Source: Eremophila alpestris peregrina (lineage: Eukaryota > Chordata > Aves > Passeriformes > Alaudidae). From it: a stretch of DNA of 64,000 bases. Shown in pieces: positions 38,301 through 53,300 of this stretch. Where the stretch lies: contig WMCF01000029.1 of assembly GCA_009792885.1 (NCBI GenBank), forward strand, positions 9,239,478 to 9,303,477, given 5' to 3'. The position numbers and the translations under genes were made by a program. Within the stretch, counting starts at the first letter, position 1. Each line of letters starts with the position of its first letter. The notes beneath the pieces are model-generated. The model had not been told where the DNA came from. It ran no database searches and saw only the letters and a program-made list of their open reading frames with translations.

Positions 38301-41300
38301 GCAGAACCCTCATTTACTGTATTATGCATTGCTGTTTGTAGAGCTTTCAAAGCTGAGCTCCTGTCAGTGCCATGGCTGTTACACACACCTTAGAAAAGGA
38401 TGCACAGGTGTGTAACTGTTCAGTAACAAACAATTCACATGAAGTGGGTATTTTTACTACAACTTTTGGTACAGTGATGGAACACAGAGCTGTGCTGGAA
38501 GCACTGTGCAGAGGGGTCCAGTTGCTCAGGTATTTGTGATTCCCTGTGACTCTGAGCCCTGCCCATGCAGGCAGTGTGTGAGTGTGATCTCCTGCAGGGG
38601 AGTAGCTTCATGATCATCACAACAGGCTGTTGAATCATGCATGCAGTGAAATGGGACTGAGGTCTGTTGTGGGGTAAAAGTAGCCTTTGGACTTGCCATA
38701 ATGAAGGCTGGAGTAGCAGTAGTGATTTATACTATAATGGAGTGATATTCTTATTTAACACATCAGTTATATAACTGGTTATATAACTAACAACTGCTCC
38801 TGCTGTTCTGGTGTTCCGCCTCCAAGCAACTGGGACTTAAATGTCACCATAAAAACATAAATGACAGACCTTACAGTGGGGTTACCATGAGTCCTAGCTT
38901 GGAGTTAAAGCTGTAAGATCACAAATTTCAAGGTATACTCGAAGTCAAGCACATCATTCCAAGCTAGAATTCAGAGTCTGATGAGAAGCTGTTTTTTGTA
39001 TTTAAGCCATATTTGCAAAAGACAGCAGAAAGCAGAAGGATTTTCTCCTGCATCAAAGGGCAGTTATATGGGGAACAAGAGCAAAGCCATTAAAGACAGT
39101 GTTGTTAAAAGCCACATCAACATTCTGCAATTACTTCTTGTCATGGTGCAATCCTAAGAAATGTTGGAATTAAATAAGAGAGCTCTAGTACACTTCAGAA
39201 TTGTTTTGTAGAGAGCTGCTACTTCAGTATGAATTTTTACAAAGTGCAACCTGATAACTATTGTTTCCTGTTCATTCTAATTTTGTCTTGATGCTCATTT
39301 ATTAGATAACAGAGAAGATTCAGGATCTACTTTTTTACAGCACTTTTTTGTGCTGGTGGTTATTTAATATTGCACTGCTCAAGTGTTGCTGTGACATGGA
39401 TGGACAAGGACCATGAATGCTGGACAATCCAGGAATAAAGTTTTAACAATATATGCTTGCAAATGCTCTAGCCATGCTATGATGTTTTTGTTTTTAAAAG
39501 CCAAGGACATGTATGGTCAGGTGCTTGTGTGTAAAAGAAAATGTTTTTCTGAAAGCAGGACATTCTCTTGAAAGAAATCTGAAAGCAGGACATTCTCTTG
39601 AAAGAAACTACTGGAATTTGAATATGCAAAGGAAATAATACTTGATGTACACAATTCTGCATAAAATCTTGGATTGTCTTGTAGGAGCATTTAATAAGTA
39701 GATTGAATAATGATTTCTTAAGTAGAACATCTCTAAAAAAGTCCTATTGTATATTAATTTGGTTCCATGCATCCTAAATTAATTCTGTGACAGCACAGGA
39801 GTATTTTACTTGGGAATTCTGCAGTTGTCTTTAAATGGAGTGGGAAGCCTGCTTGTCTTATTTTCAGAAGATTTAAAGTTTTTATTTATTTGCTAAAAAT
39901 CTTTTCCCTTTATCTATTTTAGAATGTTGCAGACCACATTCCTCAGCTGGTGCAGGGTGTAAGAGGAAGTCAAGCTCAGGCAGAAGACCTCAGTGCCCAG
40001 CTTGCTTTAATAAATTCCAGCCAGAATTTCCTTCAGGTGAAGTGAACCAATCAAATGCAAAAGGCATTTTTTAAGTGCTGTGTGTTTTCATTTGTGATAA
40101 ATAACCAATAAACTGTTCAGAACCATGTAAAGAACTTCACTGCTAACAATGAGCCATGGATAGGGAGAATTTGGTTTCTCAGGTTAGGTGGCTAAAATAC
40201 ATTGGATCTGTGGGGAGTGAAAACTGCTGACATTGAGGTTAAAAGTAACAGGAAAAAAATATGTTCATGGAGAAGAAACATTCATTGCTGTACACTTGCC
40301 TTCTGGGGGAGAGTTTAAAGAACAAGATGGAAAGAATTTAGCATCTTTCTAAGCAGATGTCTGTCTGAATATGTGGCAGGCTGTTGTAACCTTTTTAGGC
40401 AAGGTAAACTTAAAGTTTCAGAATTCCTCAGAAATACAAAGGAATAGTAGCATGGTTTTTTAGATATTAGCCTGCATAATAGATCTAGATTGATGGTTTG
40501 GGAAAAACACAAAATTTGACTGTGTGCTTTTTCTAAAACATCTTACAATAGAAAAATAAAATATTGAGTATTGATAACAAAACTATTGGCTTGTTAACAT
40601 TACCAGAAACCAATTCTGTGTGTAATGGTGTGGTCATTACTTGGCATCAGTTAGTCTTCCTTAAATGTGATTGCTGTGAGCAAGTTTTTATGGTTCTATG
40701 TAGGCTGAGGGATCACAAACCATGTTCTCACTCTGTTTAAGTATTTGCTTTATGATTCCCTCTGGAGTCATTCACATGATCCATCTCCCCTGTTGCTGTG
40801 TGTACAGTGGTGATGATGAGAATCAGCAAAGGTTTTTAGTTGTGTTAGCAGTAATCTCTGCCTAGAGGCATTGCTTGAATTACAATTTTAATTTCATAGA
40901 ATTTTGCTAGAGGTTAACATTTAGAAACATAAAGAGAAATTGCCATCTCTGCCACCTTGACCTGATTGTACCATGTGAATGCTGAATGGCACAGTTTCAC
41001 ATTTCAGTATTTTAAAGTAATCTACCTGAGTATTCCAAGGCCTCAGGCAGACTCTGGAACCAATGGAGCAGTCATTGTCCCAGTCAAGCACAGATGAGTC
41101 CTGCTGCAGAGGACTTGGGAATGTGACAGAATTATGACAGGGTGCTCCAGCTTAAGGAGCAGCAATGTGCTAGTCATGAAAGAAAAATCTAGAAACCTTA
41201 TGAGTGTGTGAATGGAGGAAGCAGTTAGTTTATTGAATCCTAAGCCTTCTTTAAAGAAAATGAGCTGGTAAAACCAATTGTGTTCCCTGTTGTTCTTTGC

Positions 41301-44300
41301 ACAGCCTGGAAGTAAAATGGTGGCATCTGCTAAAGCTGCTGTTCCTACAGTGACTGACCAGGCAGCAGCAATGCAGCTCAGTCAGTGTGCAAAGAATCTT
41401 GCCACCAGCTTGGCTGAGCTCCGAACTGCCTCCCAGAAGGTGGGTAAATCCTGGTTTTAGCCAGCTGAAACACGAGGATTTCTTGTCTCCCCTGAAGGAA
41501 TGGCTCATGGCCAGGCAGTGCTCACCTCTCACTGCTGTGTTCTGTGCACACCTTGCTCAGGCTCCCAGGTGGCCTCTGTGTCATGGTAGAAAGGGGAGGG
41601 ACAGGTGACAAGGAAACTGAAGAAGCTTGTGCTACCCTTTCCACAGCAGACAGGTGTGAGCAGAGGGTACAGAGCAGCACATCCAGGCTCTGAGCTGCTC
41701 TTACACTCAAAGGAGAGCAGGGAAAAGGGAACAGCACACCTTGTGCCCCACCAAGCCAGTGAGAACCCAGCTACAGCTCTGCTGTGCTTACTGCTGGAAT
41801 TATGATCTGGAATCATCATCTCTAAAATTCAGGGAAGCAGAGGCTCTGTGTTTCACACACAGATTTCTAAACTATGTGGGGCTTAAAAAAATCCAAGTGG
41901 AAAGCAATCTTCTTTGTGTGCATGTGTACACTGAAACCAGGGTTGTAGCATTGAGGTGGCTACCCCTGAGCTCAAATTTCCATCTCATGAATGTGTGCTG
42001 CCACATCAGGGGTTATGTGGTTTTGGTTATGATGCACAGTGAGGCCACTGGTCAGAGGGGAAGCCCAGAGTGCAGCAGTTCCTCTCTGTCCCTGGCTGTG
42101 AAGGGACCTGTACACAGGCCAAGTGCACCTCATTCCCCTGGTGCCTCTTAGCAGAGTGGTATTGCCTTCAAAGGCTGAAAATACTATTCAGGAGTTTGGA
42201 ATCCATGATGTGTAACACTTAAGGTGCTCACAGTGGACGAGTAAATAAACTTCCTTCTAAAGAGAAATAATCTGGGAGGGGAGGTTGGATCTCTGAAGCA
42301 TTTACTGTTTCTGAAGGCTGTGTACAGCTGCTAACAGTGGTGGATCTGATTTCTGAACAGGCTCATGAAGCTTGTGGCCCCATGGAAATTGATTCTGCTT
42401 TGAACACAGTGCAGACCCTCAAAAATGAACTGCAGGATGCGAAGATGGCAGCTGTGGATGGACAGTTAAAACCCCTCCCAGGAGAAACTGTAATTGAGGA
42501 AGGATCTTCTTCATTTAAAAACAAACAAAGTTAGCTGTTAAAAAAATTAAATATTAGAGGCAAAACAAGTCATAAGGCTTTGGATAATGATGATGCTGAT
42601 AGGATTTTGCACTGATTCTCTTAAAAGGAGTGTATATTACTACTACACTAACAATATGTTCTGTAGTAGAGTTACTCACAGGACTGTAGGGCCTCCTTCT
42701 CTATTGTAAAAGTTACAGTTTGGTAGCAGTAATGTTTTGGTCTTGTCAAAAATAATTTCTTTTTAATAATGATCAGGACAGCCAATTCTAGTAGGCTTAG
42801 AAAGTGAAATGGTTTATTTAGGGGGAGAAAAAAAAGCCCTTCCTAGATGAAGATATTTACTTCCATTGCTAATTATAAAATAGTTTTATTGTTCAACACT
42901 ACCTAATATGTTAATTTATTTCATCCTGAACAGGGAAATGTGTTAGTCAGATTTCAGAGAAAACGTATGTAGCTGAGGTGGAAGTTTAGGATTTTGTGGA
43001 ATGAGGGATATTTCAGTACTAGTTAAAACAAAGTGTGTTTTTGTTGTGCTTAAATAAGTGTTTTGTCCTTTGCAATTTTCCCCAGCTTGAGAAGTGCACT
43101 CAGGACCTGGGAAGCACATCCAAAGCAGTTGGTTCTTCAATGGCCCAGTTGTTAACTTGTGCTGCTCAGGGCAACGAGCACTACACAGGTACTGTATTAC
43201 TCAAAATGGCTCTGTGACACCTCTGCTTGCTGTCAAATACTTGGTGACAGGTTTTCTTGTCACAGACTGCTTAAATCAAGGAATTACTCCCTTTTTTTTT
43301 TACTGCTGATAGTGAATTGTGGTAAGTCACAAAGAATTGGGAGTGTGACTCATGCTTCATAAAAGAACAGTGGTGCAATCTGCTGTGTCTTTAATCAGAA
43401 TAGATGGGGACATCTGTTGTTTGTGTAAATATGTGCCACTGAAACTCTGAAGGGCTGAAATCAAATGTGTTGCCTTTTAAAGGTCAGTGCCACTGGAAAT
43501 GTTGCTACATCCTGACAGCAGGTTTAAAGGGTGCCTTGGATATGTTTTGAAGCAACAGGGTACAAACACAGTGGGGACAGCTTGGTGACATTCAGAGCTG
43601 CATCCCTTCCCAGGTGTCACCAGTTCATATGTACAGTGCAGCTGCTCTGCCTGATTCATTGGGCACTTTTGCATAGTTTGAGGTAAAGCCAACAGGAAAC
43701 CTGGGCACACAGATTCTACAGTTGATTTTTGTACCTGCACTTTTAGTTTAGAAACAAAAAACACCTTAATAAGAAAAATGCTCTGCAGGAGGGACAAAAG
43801 TTTACTCATAGGTGTTAAAATGTTCTGTGTCCTTATTTCTGTTAGAAATGAAAGCTGTTGTTGCAAATGCTCCCATAAGGTTTTTTTGTCTAATGTTACT
43901 GATAAAATGCATTATGGCAATTACCACTTCATTGTTGATAATTACATCTGGGCTCTAGAACTTACAGCTGATTTCATTTGAAGCAGATGGGATTTCATCA
44001 AGATGGCTCCTGTTTCTGTCACTTAGCTGTGCAGAAGTAGACAGTGGGTATCAGGCAGGGGAGTACAGGTACTTGGAGCTGATAATGAACAGCTAAATCT
44101 AGTAGCTCTCTTCCCATCAGATGGTAGGAAACCCTGCAAAGCAATGAGTTCCCTTTCAATAATTCCATAAATAGGAGACCATTATTCACTTAGTCCTACA
44201 CCTTAGCACTGGAGTTCATAGATATCCTTTAACAAAGGCCAGACAGATCACAGAAAATAACTTTATTACATCCTTTCTGTGATTTAATTCAGTTATTTTT

Positions 44301-47300
44301 ATATGTTTTTACTCACAGTGATGTTAGATTATAAGAAGTTGTATCATGCCTAATAATGTCTTTTTTGATGGCTTGAAGTACACCTGTTGTTGTGCTGTGG
44401 CTCTGAACTCCTGTGCACCATTCTTGCTGACAATCACTTCCCCCATAGCTTGGAGTATGAGTTTTTCCTCATCTACAGGTTTTAGCTTTTCTTCTTTTTC
44501 AGTGCTTCACTAGGATATAGTCACTGGTGTAGAGACTGTGCCCACAATGTGTTCTTTGGGCTATCACATTTACTTTATGGCTTCACCACAGGCCTTTCTC
44601 TAAGCAAATGATATTTCAAATGTGTTCCTGTCTGGAAATTTCCTTTTAAATTGCATTTGCAGTTATTTTGCAGTAGGATCATTACCTGCAAGACCATGTC
44701 ATGAAATACAAAGGTTGTTTAAAGGTACTAACAGAACCCTTGGTGCCCTGTGACCACAGGAGTTGCTGCCAGGGAAACTGCTCAGGCCTTGAAGACTCTG
44801 GCTCAGGCAGCACGAGGGGTTGCAGCATCCACCAGTGACCCTGTGGCAGCCCATGCCATGCTGGATTCAGCCAGGGATGTCATGGAAGGCTCTGCAATGC
44901 TCATTCAGGAGGCCAAGCAGGCCCTGGCTGCCCCAGGAGATGCAGACAGCCAGCAGAGATTGGCACAGGTAAGCTGAGACTTGAGCACGAGTTGTCCAAC
45001 ACCCAGGGGATTTACTCCAAATCACCATTAAATAAGGAGAGAGAAGGACAGGAAATAAGGCTGCTAGGTGTGTCAACTTTCTATTCCTTTCAACAATAAC
45101 ACTGTGCCTGTGTTAAACAATGCAGATGGTATAAAGTGTGCTATTTTAGTCATCTCTTAGAAAAATATACAAAGATGCAGCTCTGTGTTTTTACTCACAA
45201 CATATGTGAGGAGACTGCTTGACTGCAAGAGTGAGAGAGCCATTAAACTGATAATTTTCAGTGCTCTGTATCCATGTTATATTCAAAAAATGAGTGCATG
45301 TTTTCTTCATGTGTGGCACCACTGTTTGAATACTTCAGGAGTGACAAGTTCTTTTTTTACTGATTTCAAAGGTTCTAGAATTGGCCTGCATTGTAAATAA
45401 TTTCTTATGAAGATACCTTTGTTTTAATCAGAACTTTGTAAAAAGTAGCATGCAATGAATTTCTGTGATTAGTTTATAGATAACTTCAGGGACATTCCCT
45501 TCCCTGCAGTGCTGCAGCCTTTATCCCAGGTGCCAGGAGCAGCTGTGGGGCTGCCAACACTATCCTGTGTTGGATAAAGGCTAAATAATCAAGTAATAAA
45601 GACTAAATAAAGACTGCAGATCAGCAAACTGAGACACTTGTAAGCCTCAAAACTGTTCCTGAAGGGTCAGAATGTAGGAATTGCTGGCTGTGGAGTGGAG
45701 GCTGTGCCTCCTGTTAATGAGCACTTGAGCATCTCAGTGTGAATGTGTTCACTTGTGTGTTGTAGGTGGCAAAAGCAGTGTCTCACTCCTTGAATAACTG
45801 TGTCAATTGTCTGCCTGGACAAAAGGATGTGGATGTGGCCTTGAAGAGTATTGGGGAATCCAGCAAGAAGCTCCTTGTTGACTCGGTAAGGTGGCTTTTC
45901 ATGTGGAAATACATTTTAGAAAACTGAGCAGCAGAGCTGGCTTCCTCAGGTGTCAAATCATTATTTCATGTGCCCCAAGTATACTTCATGTAAGCTGTGT
46001 TTGAGTTTCTGCACCTTCAGGCAGCTGCTGTTTAGACTGAAATGCCATTTTTGTAGTTTTATGGGCAAGGTGAAATGTGTCTGTGACTTGTGAAGGCAAT
46101 ACTAAAATTGTCATAGGCTGGTATTAACTTCTTGGTTTTGCAAATGGCAACAATGACTTAACATTCTGAAGAATATGAAAATTAGAAAATTATAGCTCAT
46201 CTCCCATCCAGAAGTGATCAGTTTACTTGAAGGAGCATTGTGATCTGTCAAAAACGCTTGGTCATTTTGTGTAAAGAGTAGAATTGTTACTTTATTTAAC
46301 TGCATCCATGTCAAAAAGCCTTTTTTGCACTGGTAGTTTGTCAGAGGGTTATACTATTTGAACAGCTTTTTTTTCTGCATCCATCACTGACCTTGCTGTC
46401 CTGTGAGTGAAGGAGGAGTTGTATTTTGTTATGTTTGTGCAATGCCTTTTGATAAAACCAGGGGTTTTTAACAAACTGGTTTACTAGAGAGAGTTTAAAG
46501 TCATTCTGAAGAGCTGCCAATACTTGAGTCCCTCAAACAGCTCACAGACTTGTCTGTCCCTTGGCAGAAGCAGCAGGACACAAGTGGCTGGACAGATTCC
46601 TGGTTGACAGCTGTCCCACAGTTCCAGCTCACTGCTCCCTTGCATTTGGTATCCTCAGCATGTGTTGAACTCTCCAGTCATGAAAGGCTGGTGTCGTGTG
46701 ACAGACAATAAAACACTCAACTTTGTCTCTTACAGCTACCTCCAAGTTCCAAGTCATTTCAGGAAGCTCAGAGTGAACTGAACCAGGCAGCAGCAGACCT
46801 GAATCAGTCAGCTGGAGAAGTTGTCCATGCTACACGGGGCCAAAGTGGGGAGCTGGCTGCAGCCTCTGGCAAATTCAGTGATGACTTTGATGAATTTCTT
46901 GATGCTGGTATTGAAATGGCTGGCCAAGCACAAGTAAGTCCTTGATCATGGGAATTGAGGGATCATCTTGGCCATAACCCCTGGCAGTGCAGTACATTGT
47001 TTATGTAGCAGTGCAGCACAGCTTGCTGCTGTGTGAGGAGATGGTTGTTCTGATGGAGTCATCTGGAGCTGGCTATCTGCAAAGAAGAGAACTCAGCATT
47101 TGCATCTTCTACAGGATGTTTCTGTGTCAAGAAATACAACTTCATACTCCTCTGTGTAATTTGAGTTTCAAAGGTACAAAGGTGCTGAACCTCTGAGCTT
47201 GTGGAAAGGGTTGCTTCAGTTTTGGTGGAACTGCCATGGAGCATGCTGTTCAAAATGTAGCACCTTTCTTTGCTACTTTTGAAATGTTTTAAGTAGATGG

Positions 47301-50300
47301 AGAAGAAGATGCTTTGATATCCCTCCATGGTGCTGTGGACCTGCTACAGAGTGGAGCAGGCACTTGAAGAGGGCTTCCCAAAATGCCATCCTTGGATCTG
47401 ACAGCAAGCACTGGACTTGTGTTCAGTGATCTAACATGTGGCAGAGTTCTATCTGATGAACTCTAACAATCAGGAATGTTGTCACATATTGCTGAGCTCA
47501 TTCCTGGTAGTTGGGGATAGCACCTTCAGTTTATCTTACTGGACACAGTTGTGCTGAGCTGCAGTAATTGATCATTTGGTAATTTAGCATAGCCAGTGTC
47601 AGCATATAAAAAGGAATTGTGTGTCAGAAGAGATGGGAGGACTTGCAGAGAAAAGAATCTGCAGATGGTTTTGCCCTGGTTAATAGGAGAACCCTGCAAA
47701 CCTCAGAAATGATTGCCTCTGGAAAATGGCCAGAAGGTCCTTTGAAGTCATTTATGAAATGTCTCTCTAGAGCAGGTACTTTGTAGATAGAACTGAGCAG
47801 AGAGATCTGGCAGTGGTTGGTGGTTATTCTCCATCAGAACTTCTTCATTCAGGTTCCAGATGTGTGAAGTGAGTTAGGCTCCATACAGAACTGACTCTCT
47901 GGAAGGGAGTAGTAGTAAGGTACCTGACTGTCTCTTTAGCTGTGCACCACATTGACTTTCAGAATGTTTTATCTGAGGCAATTCAATGAAGGCAAAGGTA
48001 GAAATGATTCTTCAAATGGCTGCTTGAAATGAGAATACAGCTGCTGGTGACCTTGTGGCCCTTGTGGATTTATTTATCCTGCTGACACAGGGGATGGTAA
48101 CCATCTTAGCCATTAATGGCTGGTCTTCCAAAAGAGAAGGCCTTCTGTGTGTAGTTATTTGGCCTGAACAGAATCAATACCAGGTCATTTGGATGACTAG
48201 CAAAATGTGAGGGTAGGGAGGAAGTAGAATGTAGTAAATATAGAGTAAAAGCTATTCATATCAGCTGAATAATATGCAACATCTGTACATAAAACTATGA
48301 ACAGACTGTTAGATAAAATGTGTTCACTTCTGATCACTGGCAGAAGAACCTAGTCACAGCTGTTTGCTGTGAAGATGCAATGCTTCTCTGTATTCAAATC
48401 CAGGTTTCCCTTTTCAAGCAATGGTTTGAAATAACTAATAGAACATCCAAATCAGAATGTTGACTGAAGAAAGCTTATAGAACCTGATTTCCTGGGACAG
48501 ATGACTTTCTGGAGGACGTTTTTGTGTAAGCAATCCCAGTTAGATGCTGAGAGCCTGCAGGCTGCACAGAGGATGCCAGAATGCAGGGAGTGTACACTGA
48601 CTGAATAATGTGCAGCAGTTGTGCCAGGCAGAGACACATAAGAGTCTTGTTCAACAAAACAAAACAAAAGCATTGTTCAACAAGTAGTGAAGTTTCTCCA
48701 TTGCTCATTTGTGAATCCTACCATTGTTAGAAGCCAAGCTATTTGTTGTAAGGGTCTTTTTCTGTTATGTAAGTGAAGCTAGAGGCACCTGTCTGAGTGA
48801 ACAGAGGATTGCCCATCCTTCTCTGAGCTCAGCTATGTCAGTGGTTTCAGGTGGATACACAAACTGGGTTTCCTTGGTGTGGTTTTACTCCCTTGATTGC
48901 TGATTTTGTACTTAATGTTATGCTGCTGTGGCTTTCCAGACTAAAGAGGACCAGATTCAAGTCATAGGTAACCTCAAGAGCATCTCTATGGCTTCCAGCA
49001 AGCTGTTACTGGCTGCCAAGTCTCTGTCTGTTGATCCTGGAGCTCCTAATGCCAAGAACCTCTTAGCAGCAGCAGCAAGGTAAGGATGTGTTGCTTGCTT
49101 TGTTTTCCTGGATATTTGCTTTTCTCTGTGGGATTTATATTGTGCCCATATATTTGTCTGCTATTGACAGTTAACTGAGTGGTAGGAACCTGTAGCTCTG
49201 TTTAAATGGAAGTAGGCCAGAGCAGAGTTGCTTATCTTGGAGTAGTTCCTCAGCTGGTATAACTTGTTATCCTTGGTGGGAATAGGAACCAGCATTTGAA
49301 GACTTGGCCTGGTTTTTGAAAGGATCAGTGTATTTTACCTGCTGTTTTCTCACCATCTCTCTTCTGACAAGGCAATAGCTAACATTAAGCCTCTCAATCC
49401 CTGAAAAAAAGAAGTTGAACAATATTCTTATATAAAATGTGCTTAAAATTTGTAACTACCTGTCATTATCAGTGTGCATGTGTGTATGATCAGGAGTGCT
49501 TGAAAGGGCTAGATGCTACCTTTCTTAAGTGGAGCATACCCTTACTTAAAGGATTATAAATCCACTCCCTCAGTAAAGGGCTTCCTTAAGAACTTATGCC
49601 ACTTTACTTCATCATATTTTGTGTAAAAAAAATTACATCTGTCTTGTCTCCTTGGAAATAAATAACATCTGTGAAAATTACAGCTAACCAAAGACAGGCT
49701 GCTTAAAAGTGAAGGAGTCACATGAGGTTTTGTTACTGCTGCAGCATCAAACTGCTCTGGGTTTCTGCTTTAGGCTTGGAGCATTCCTTATTGGAGTGTA
49801 GAGGATTTTCACCCCAGTGAAATGCAGGTAGTTGTAAGTTCCTGCCAGGCTGGTATAACCTCTGTGGGAGCAGGTAATAGAAGGGAGGTGAGGCAGCTGT
49901 TCAGTGTGTGCATGTGTGAGACCTTGCACAGACAGACACACCTGTGTGAAGTGAGTACTGCTCCAATTCTGTCTGTGTGTGAGGTGCTAAGGGGACATTG
50001 TACCTCCCTTCTCAGATCCTCTCTTCTGGCTTGTGACAAGCTTGCCAGGGCTCTCTGCTCTTTCCCTGCTATGGTATGAGCAGGGTTAAAGTTGGTACTT
50101 TCTCTCCTCTCATGAAAATAAAAAATGAGACACAGCTTTGTTATAAGATGGCTTTTCTTCTTATCCTTCATCATCTGTGGTGCTATGATCAGTCTGGGGG
50201 TTTTGTTGGGTTTGTTTTGCTTTCTGCCCCATTTGCACCAGCTGTAAGAGACACTTCAAGCTTTTTCAGTAGCTTTGTCTTCCTTGTGGAGGCATTTTTC

Positions 50301-53300
50301 TCCACCACCTCTGACGGGACTGCAGCACTGGCTGAGTTCCCTGCAGGGCCCAAGGGTTTGTGTGTTGTATCTGCTGAAAACAGATGTGGCCATTAGAGTC
50401 CTAGCAGTCCTCTTCCACTCTGGGATTGGTGTTTGAGGGGCCTTCCTGGCTCTGCTGTGTCCAGATGGTTTTCAGAGTAATGTCTGTACACTGAGTGGAT
50501 TCCTGGCAGAGGTACCTGGTGTGTAGTGATGTTTGAGACCATGTGGCCTCCTCTGCAAAGCTAATAATTCTTCAACTTCTGATATTTCTGAGTCAGTATG
50601 AATTGTGTCTCAGATTAAAATCAACAGCAGACAAGATATTTTTGTGTGAAATTTCTCTGGGAGTGAGCAGAACTTTCAGGTTTTGTCATTTACTCCTGTG
50701 TCTGTGTGCAGTGATGTTTTTCTGATGCATAGCAATCACTGAGCAGGTGAACACCAGCTCCTCCACAAGGACACCAAAGCTGCTGAAAAGGGTAGGAGTC
50801 TCAGTTAAAGGGTGTCTATTAGTTTCCATTCTTTTTGCCTGGAGTTTAACAGGAACATGTTAAATGTAATAAGCACATGCTGTTTCCTTTTGGAACAGTA
50901 GGATACCATCCACCAAGGTAATGTTATTGATATGTTATCAAGTGCCTGCTTTATGAAAGGGAAAGCAATGCAAATGCCAGTCAGTCTCCCAGGCCAGAGG
51001 AAAGCATATTCTCCATGCATTTTAATTTCACTGATTTTTCTCTTCTAGATGCCACGTTTCTGGGTTTTAGTTGTGAATCTAAAGTTGATGTAGTTATAAT
51101 GAATTTTGCTTGTTATCAGAGCATTCATCAGAAAGACAGCCAGTGACTGTTGTATGTCAGGTTCAGCCTCTGTCCAAGAGCTGTGAACTCCCACAGCAAC
51201 ATAATGCCTTTGTATAACATGTTCTCTGTGGATATAAACCTATGGGAAAAGACCAGTTATTAGTGAAAGAGAGAACCCAATTTGCTAAGAGACTATAGAG
51301 ATACATAGCAGGATTGTGTGTGGTCAGACAAGACACAGACTTTGCTAGAGAAAGGTAAATAACATTTACTTTATATTCAACCATTGTTTTCCATACCAGA
51401 CACTTGTTTCTGTGTCCTTTAGGGCTTCTGTGGTGGCAGTTGAGAAATGATTGAGTCCATGTCAGGTCTGGGGAAGTGCTGAAATGCCTTTCAGCAGCTA
51501 CACTGTCACTGTGCCACTGTAATATGTTGGCCTTGGCCTGCTGCCAGATGATGTTCTGTCCTTTGTCACCTTGTTTTCCCAGAGGTGCCACCAGTTTGGC
51601 TGCTGGGCCCAGCCATGGAGAAGGAGATCCAACTTTTATACCTTTATACAGTATTCAGTTAATGACAAAAGCTTTACTAAGAGGAGTAGTTCAACTTTAA
51701 AATCCACCTTTTTTCCTCTTTCTCTCCCCAGAGCTGTGACTGAGAGTATCAACCAGCTCATCACACTGTGCACCCAGCAAGCTCCTGGGCAGAAGGAATG
51801 TGATAATGCACTCAGAGAACTGGAGGTATTACTATATTTCAAAATTTTTTATAAATAAAAGTGGGTCCCAAATGTTTGTTTCCCTTGTGTTTTTTGCCTG
51901 AATAGCTCCTGTTACTGTCTTCCCTCTTGATATCTGTGGCTGGGGTTTTAGCTGTGTACAAGGTGAGCATGAAACCCATCTTGTAGCTTTGGCCAGAATG
52001 AAGTTTTCTACCCTGTCCCCATCTCCTCTTTCCTGCCCTCCAAAGATACAGGTTAGTCCCCATTAGGTGGAAAGCAAATGTCAGTATCTTTCTCTACTTA
52101 ATTGACTTCACTTGCATCAGAAAGACTAAAAGTCTTTTTTGCATGATATTTGGCAATCAGGTAGTGTTCCTTAAAAATTGAACAACAGTGTGGTACAAAT
52201 TTTTGTGTAAAAAAAGAATTAGCCTCCTGCATTTTGGAGCTTTTTATGAGTTTTGTTGTCTAATTTCATTCATTTTTCTCAATGGATGTGTGACTGATTG
52301 TCACATTATTATTTTCAGGACTCAGAATCACCTCAGAAAAAAAGAAATTAAACCCAACTCTATGTAGTTTCCTGGCAGAAAATGTTCCTGTGTTGGGGGA
52401 ACCTGTTGACACTGTAAGAGGCAGGCAGGTGGTGGCTGTGTACTCAGTTCAGTAACCCTTTGTGTTTCCAGACAGTGCTTAACAAATGGCAGCTGTTTTT
52501 CTTATCACCCCTTTACATTTGTTTATGAAATTTAAAATAGTTCTGAAAACATGTTACACTGTTGGCACCTGACAGAAAACCAGATTGCTTAAGTCCAGCT
52601 GCATCTCTGGCCATATATCACTGCTCACAAACACGAGGTAAAGCAGAACTTCCCAGAGGTTGATGGTGCCAGCCATGGAGTTCCCAGAGCTCAGTTCCTG
52701 GCAGTGAGCTTTCCTGCATGGCACACCCTCAGGGAGTGTGTGGCTTTGGCTGCTTGCTGGAGACAAACGTGTGAGGTGGCACTGGGATAAGCAGGATAGG
52801 CCTGATGGTCTGTTCTCCTCAGCTCAGCACTTCAGACTGTGTCAGTAATGTTTCTTTCATGATTTCAGACAGTGAAGGGAATGCTGGATAACCCCAATGA
52901 ACCTGTGAGTGATCTCTCCTATTTTGATTGTATCGAGGGCGTAATGGAAAACTCTAAGGTAATTTCTTTTTCCCATCTCTATGTCAGTTATAAAGTGTGT
53001 TTGGATTCTCATGAGTTTCCATATGCATATTGAATGTTAGAGGTGCAGTCAGTGTTTATAGCTGAAATGTCTGCTACACTCCTTGATGAACTCTGCCTGA
53101 GATAGGCTCTTACAGGTAATTTCAGGTTTTGGTCACTTAGGAAGTGCATTGCCTCAGTAAGACATTTTGAATTAAGTGACTGGTACACAGTGCTCTGAAA
53201 GGTTCTCCTCTCTCCTGTGCACTAGACAGCAGGTCATACTTTGGCTGCTGTGTTTTGACTACAGCTATGTTAGAACAGCCCAAAGCAAGAATGGGTGGGA

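Larger units (their letters stand above)
36620..44759. other. TLN2: TLN2 introns 20-25 (around exons 21-25)
   Basis: Introns 36620-38038, 38153-39922, 40037-41304, 41440-42360, 42490-43085 and 43189-44759. AT-rich. A 30-bp duplication and a short TATA-rich palindrome lie in intron 21. No other feature is supported. Confidence 0.75.
44969..48939. other. TLN2: TLN2 introns 26-28 (around exons 27 and 28)
   Basis: Introns 44969-45765, 45886-46735 and 46934-48939. Intron 28 has a 1.5-kb stretch (about 47200-48700) of fairly even composition that could be an old interspersed element or pseudogene, but no translated frame is recognisable. Confidence 0.7.

Noticed and set aside
38765..38787. TATA-rich palindrome as a promoter
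   Set aside because: Short AT-rich sequence within an intron with no supporting start site or downstream gene.
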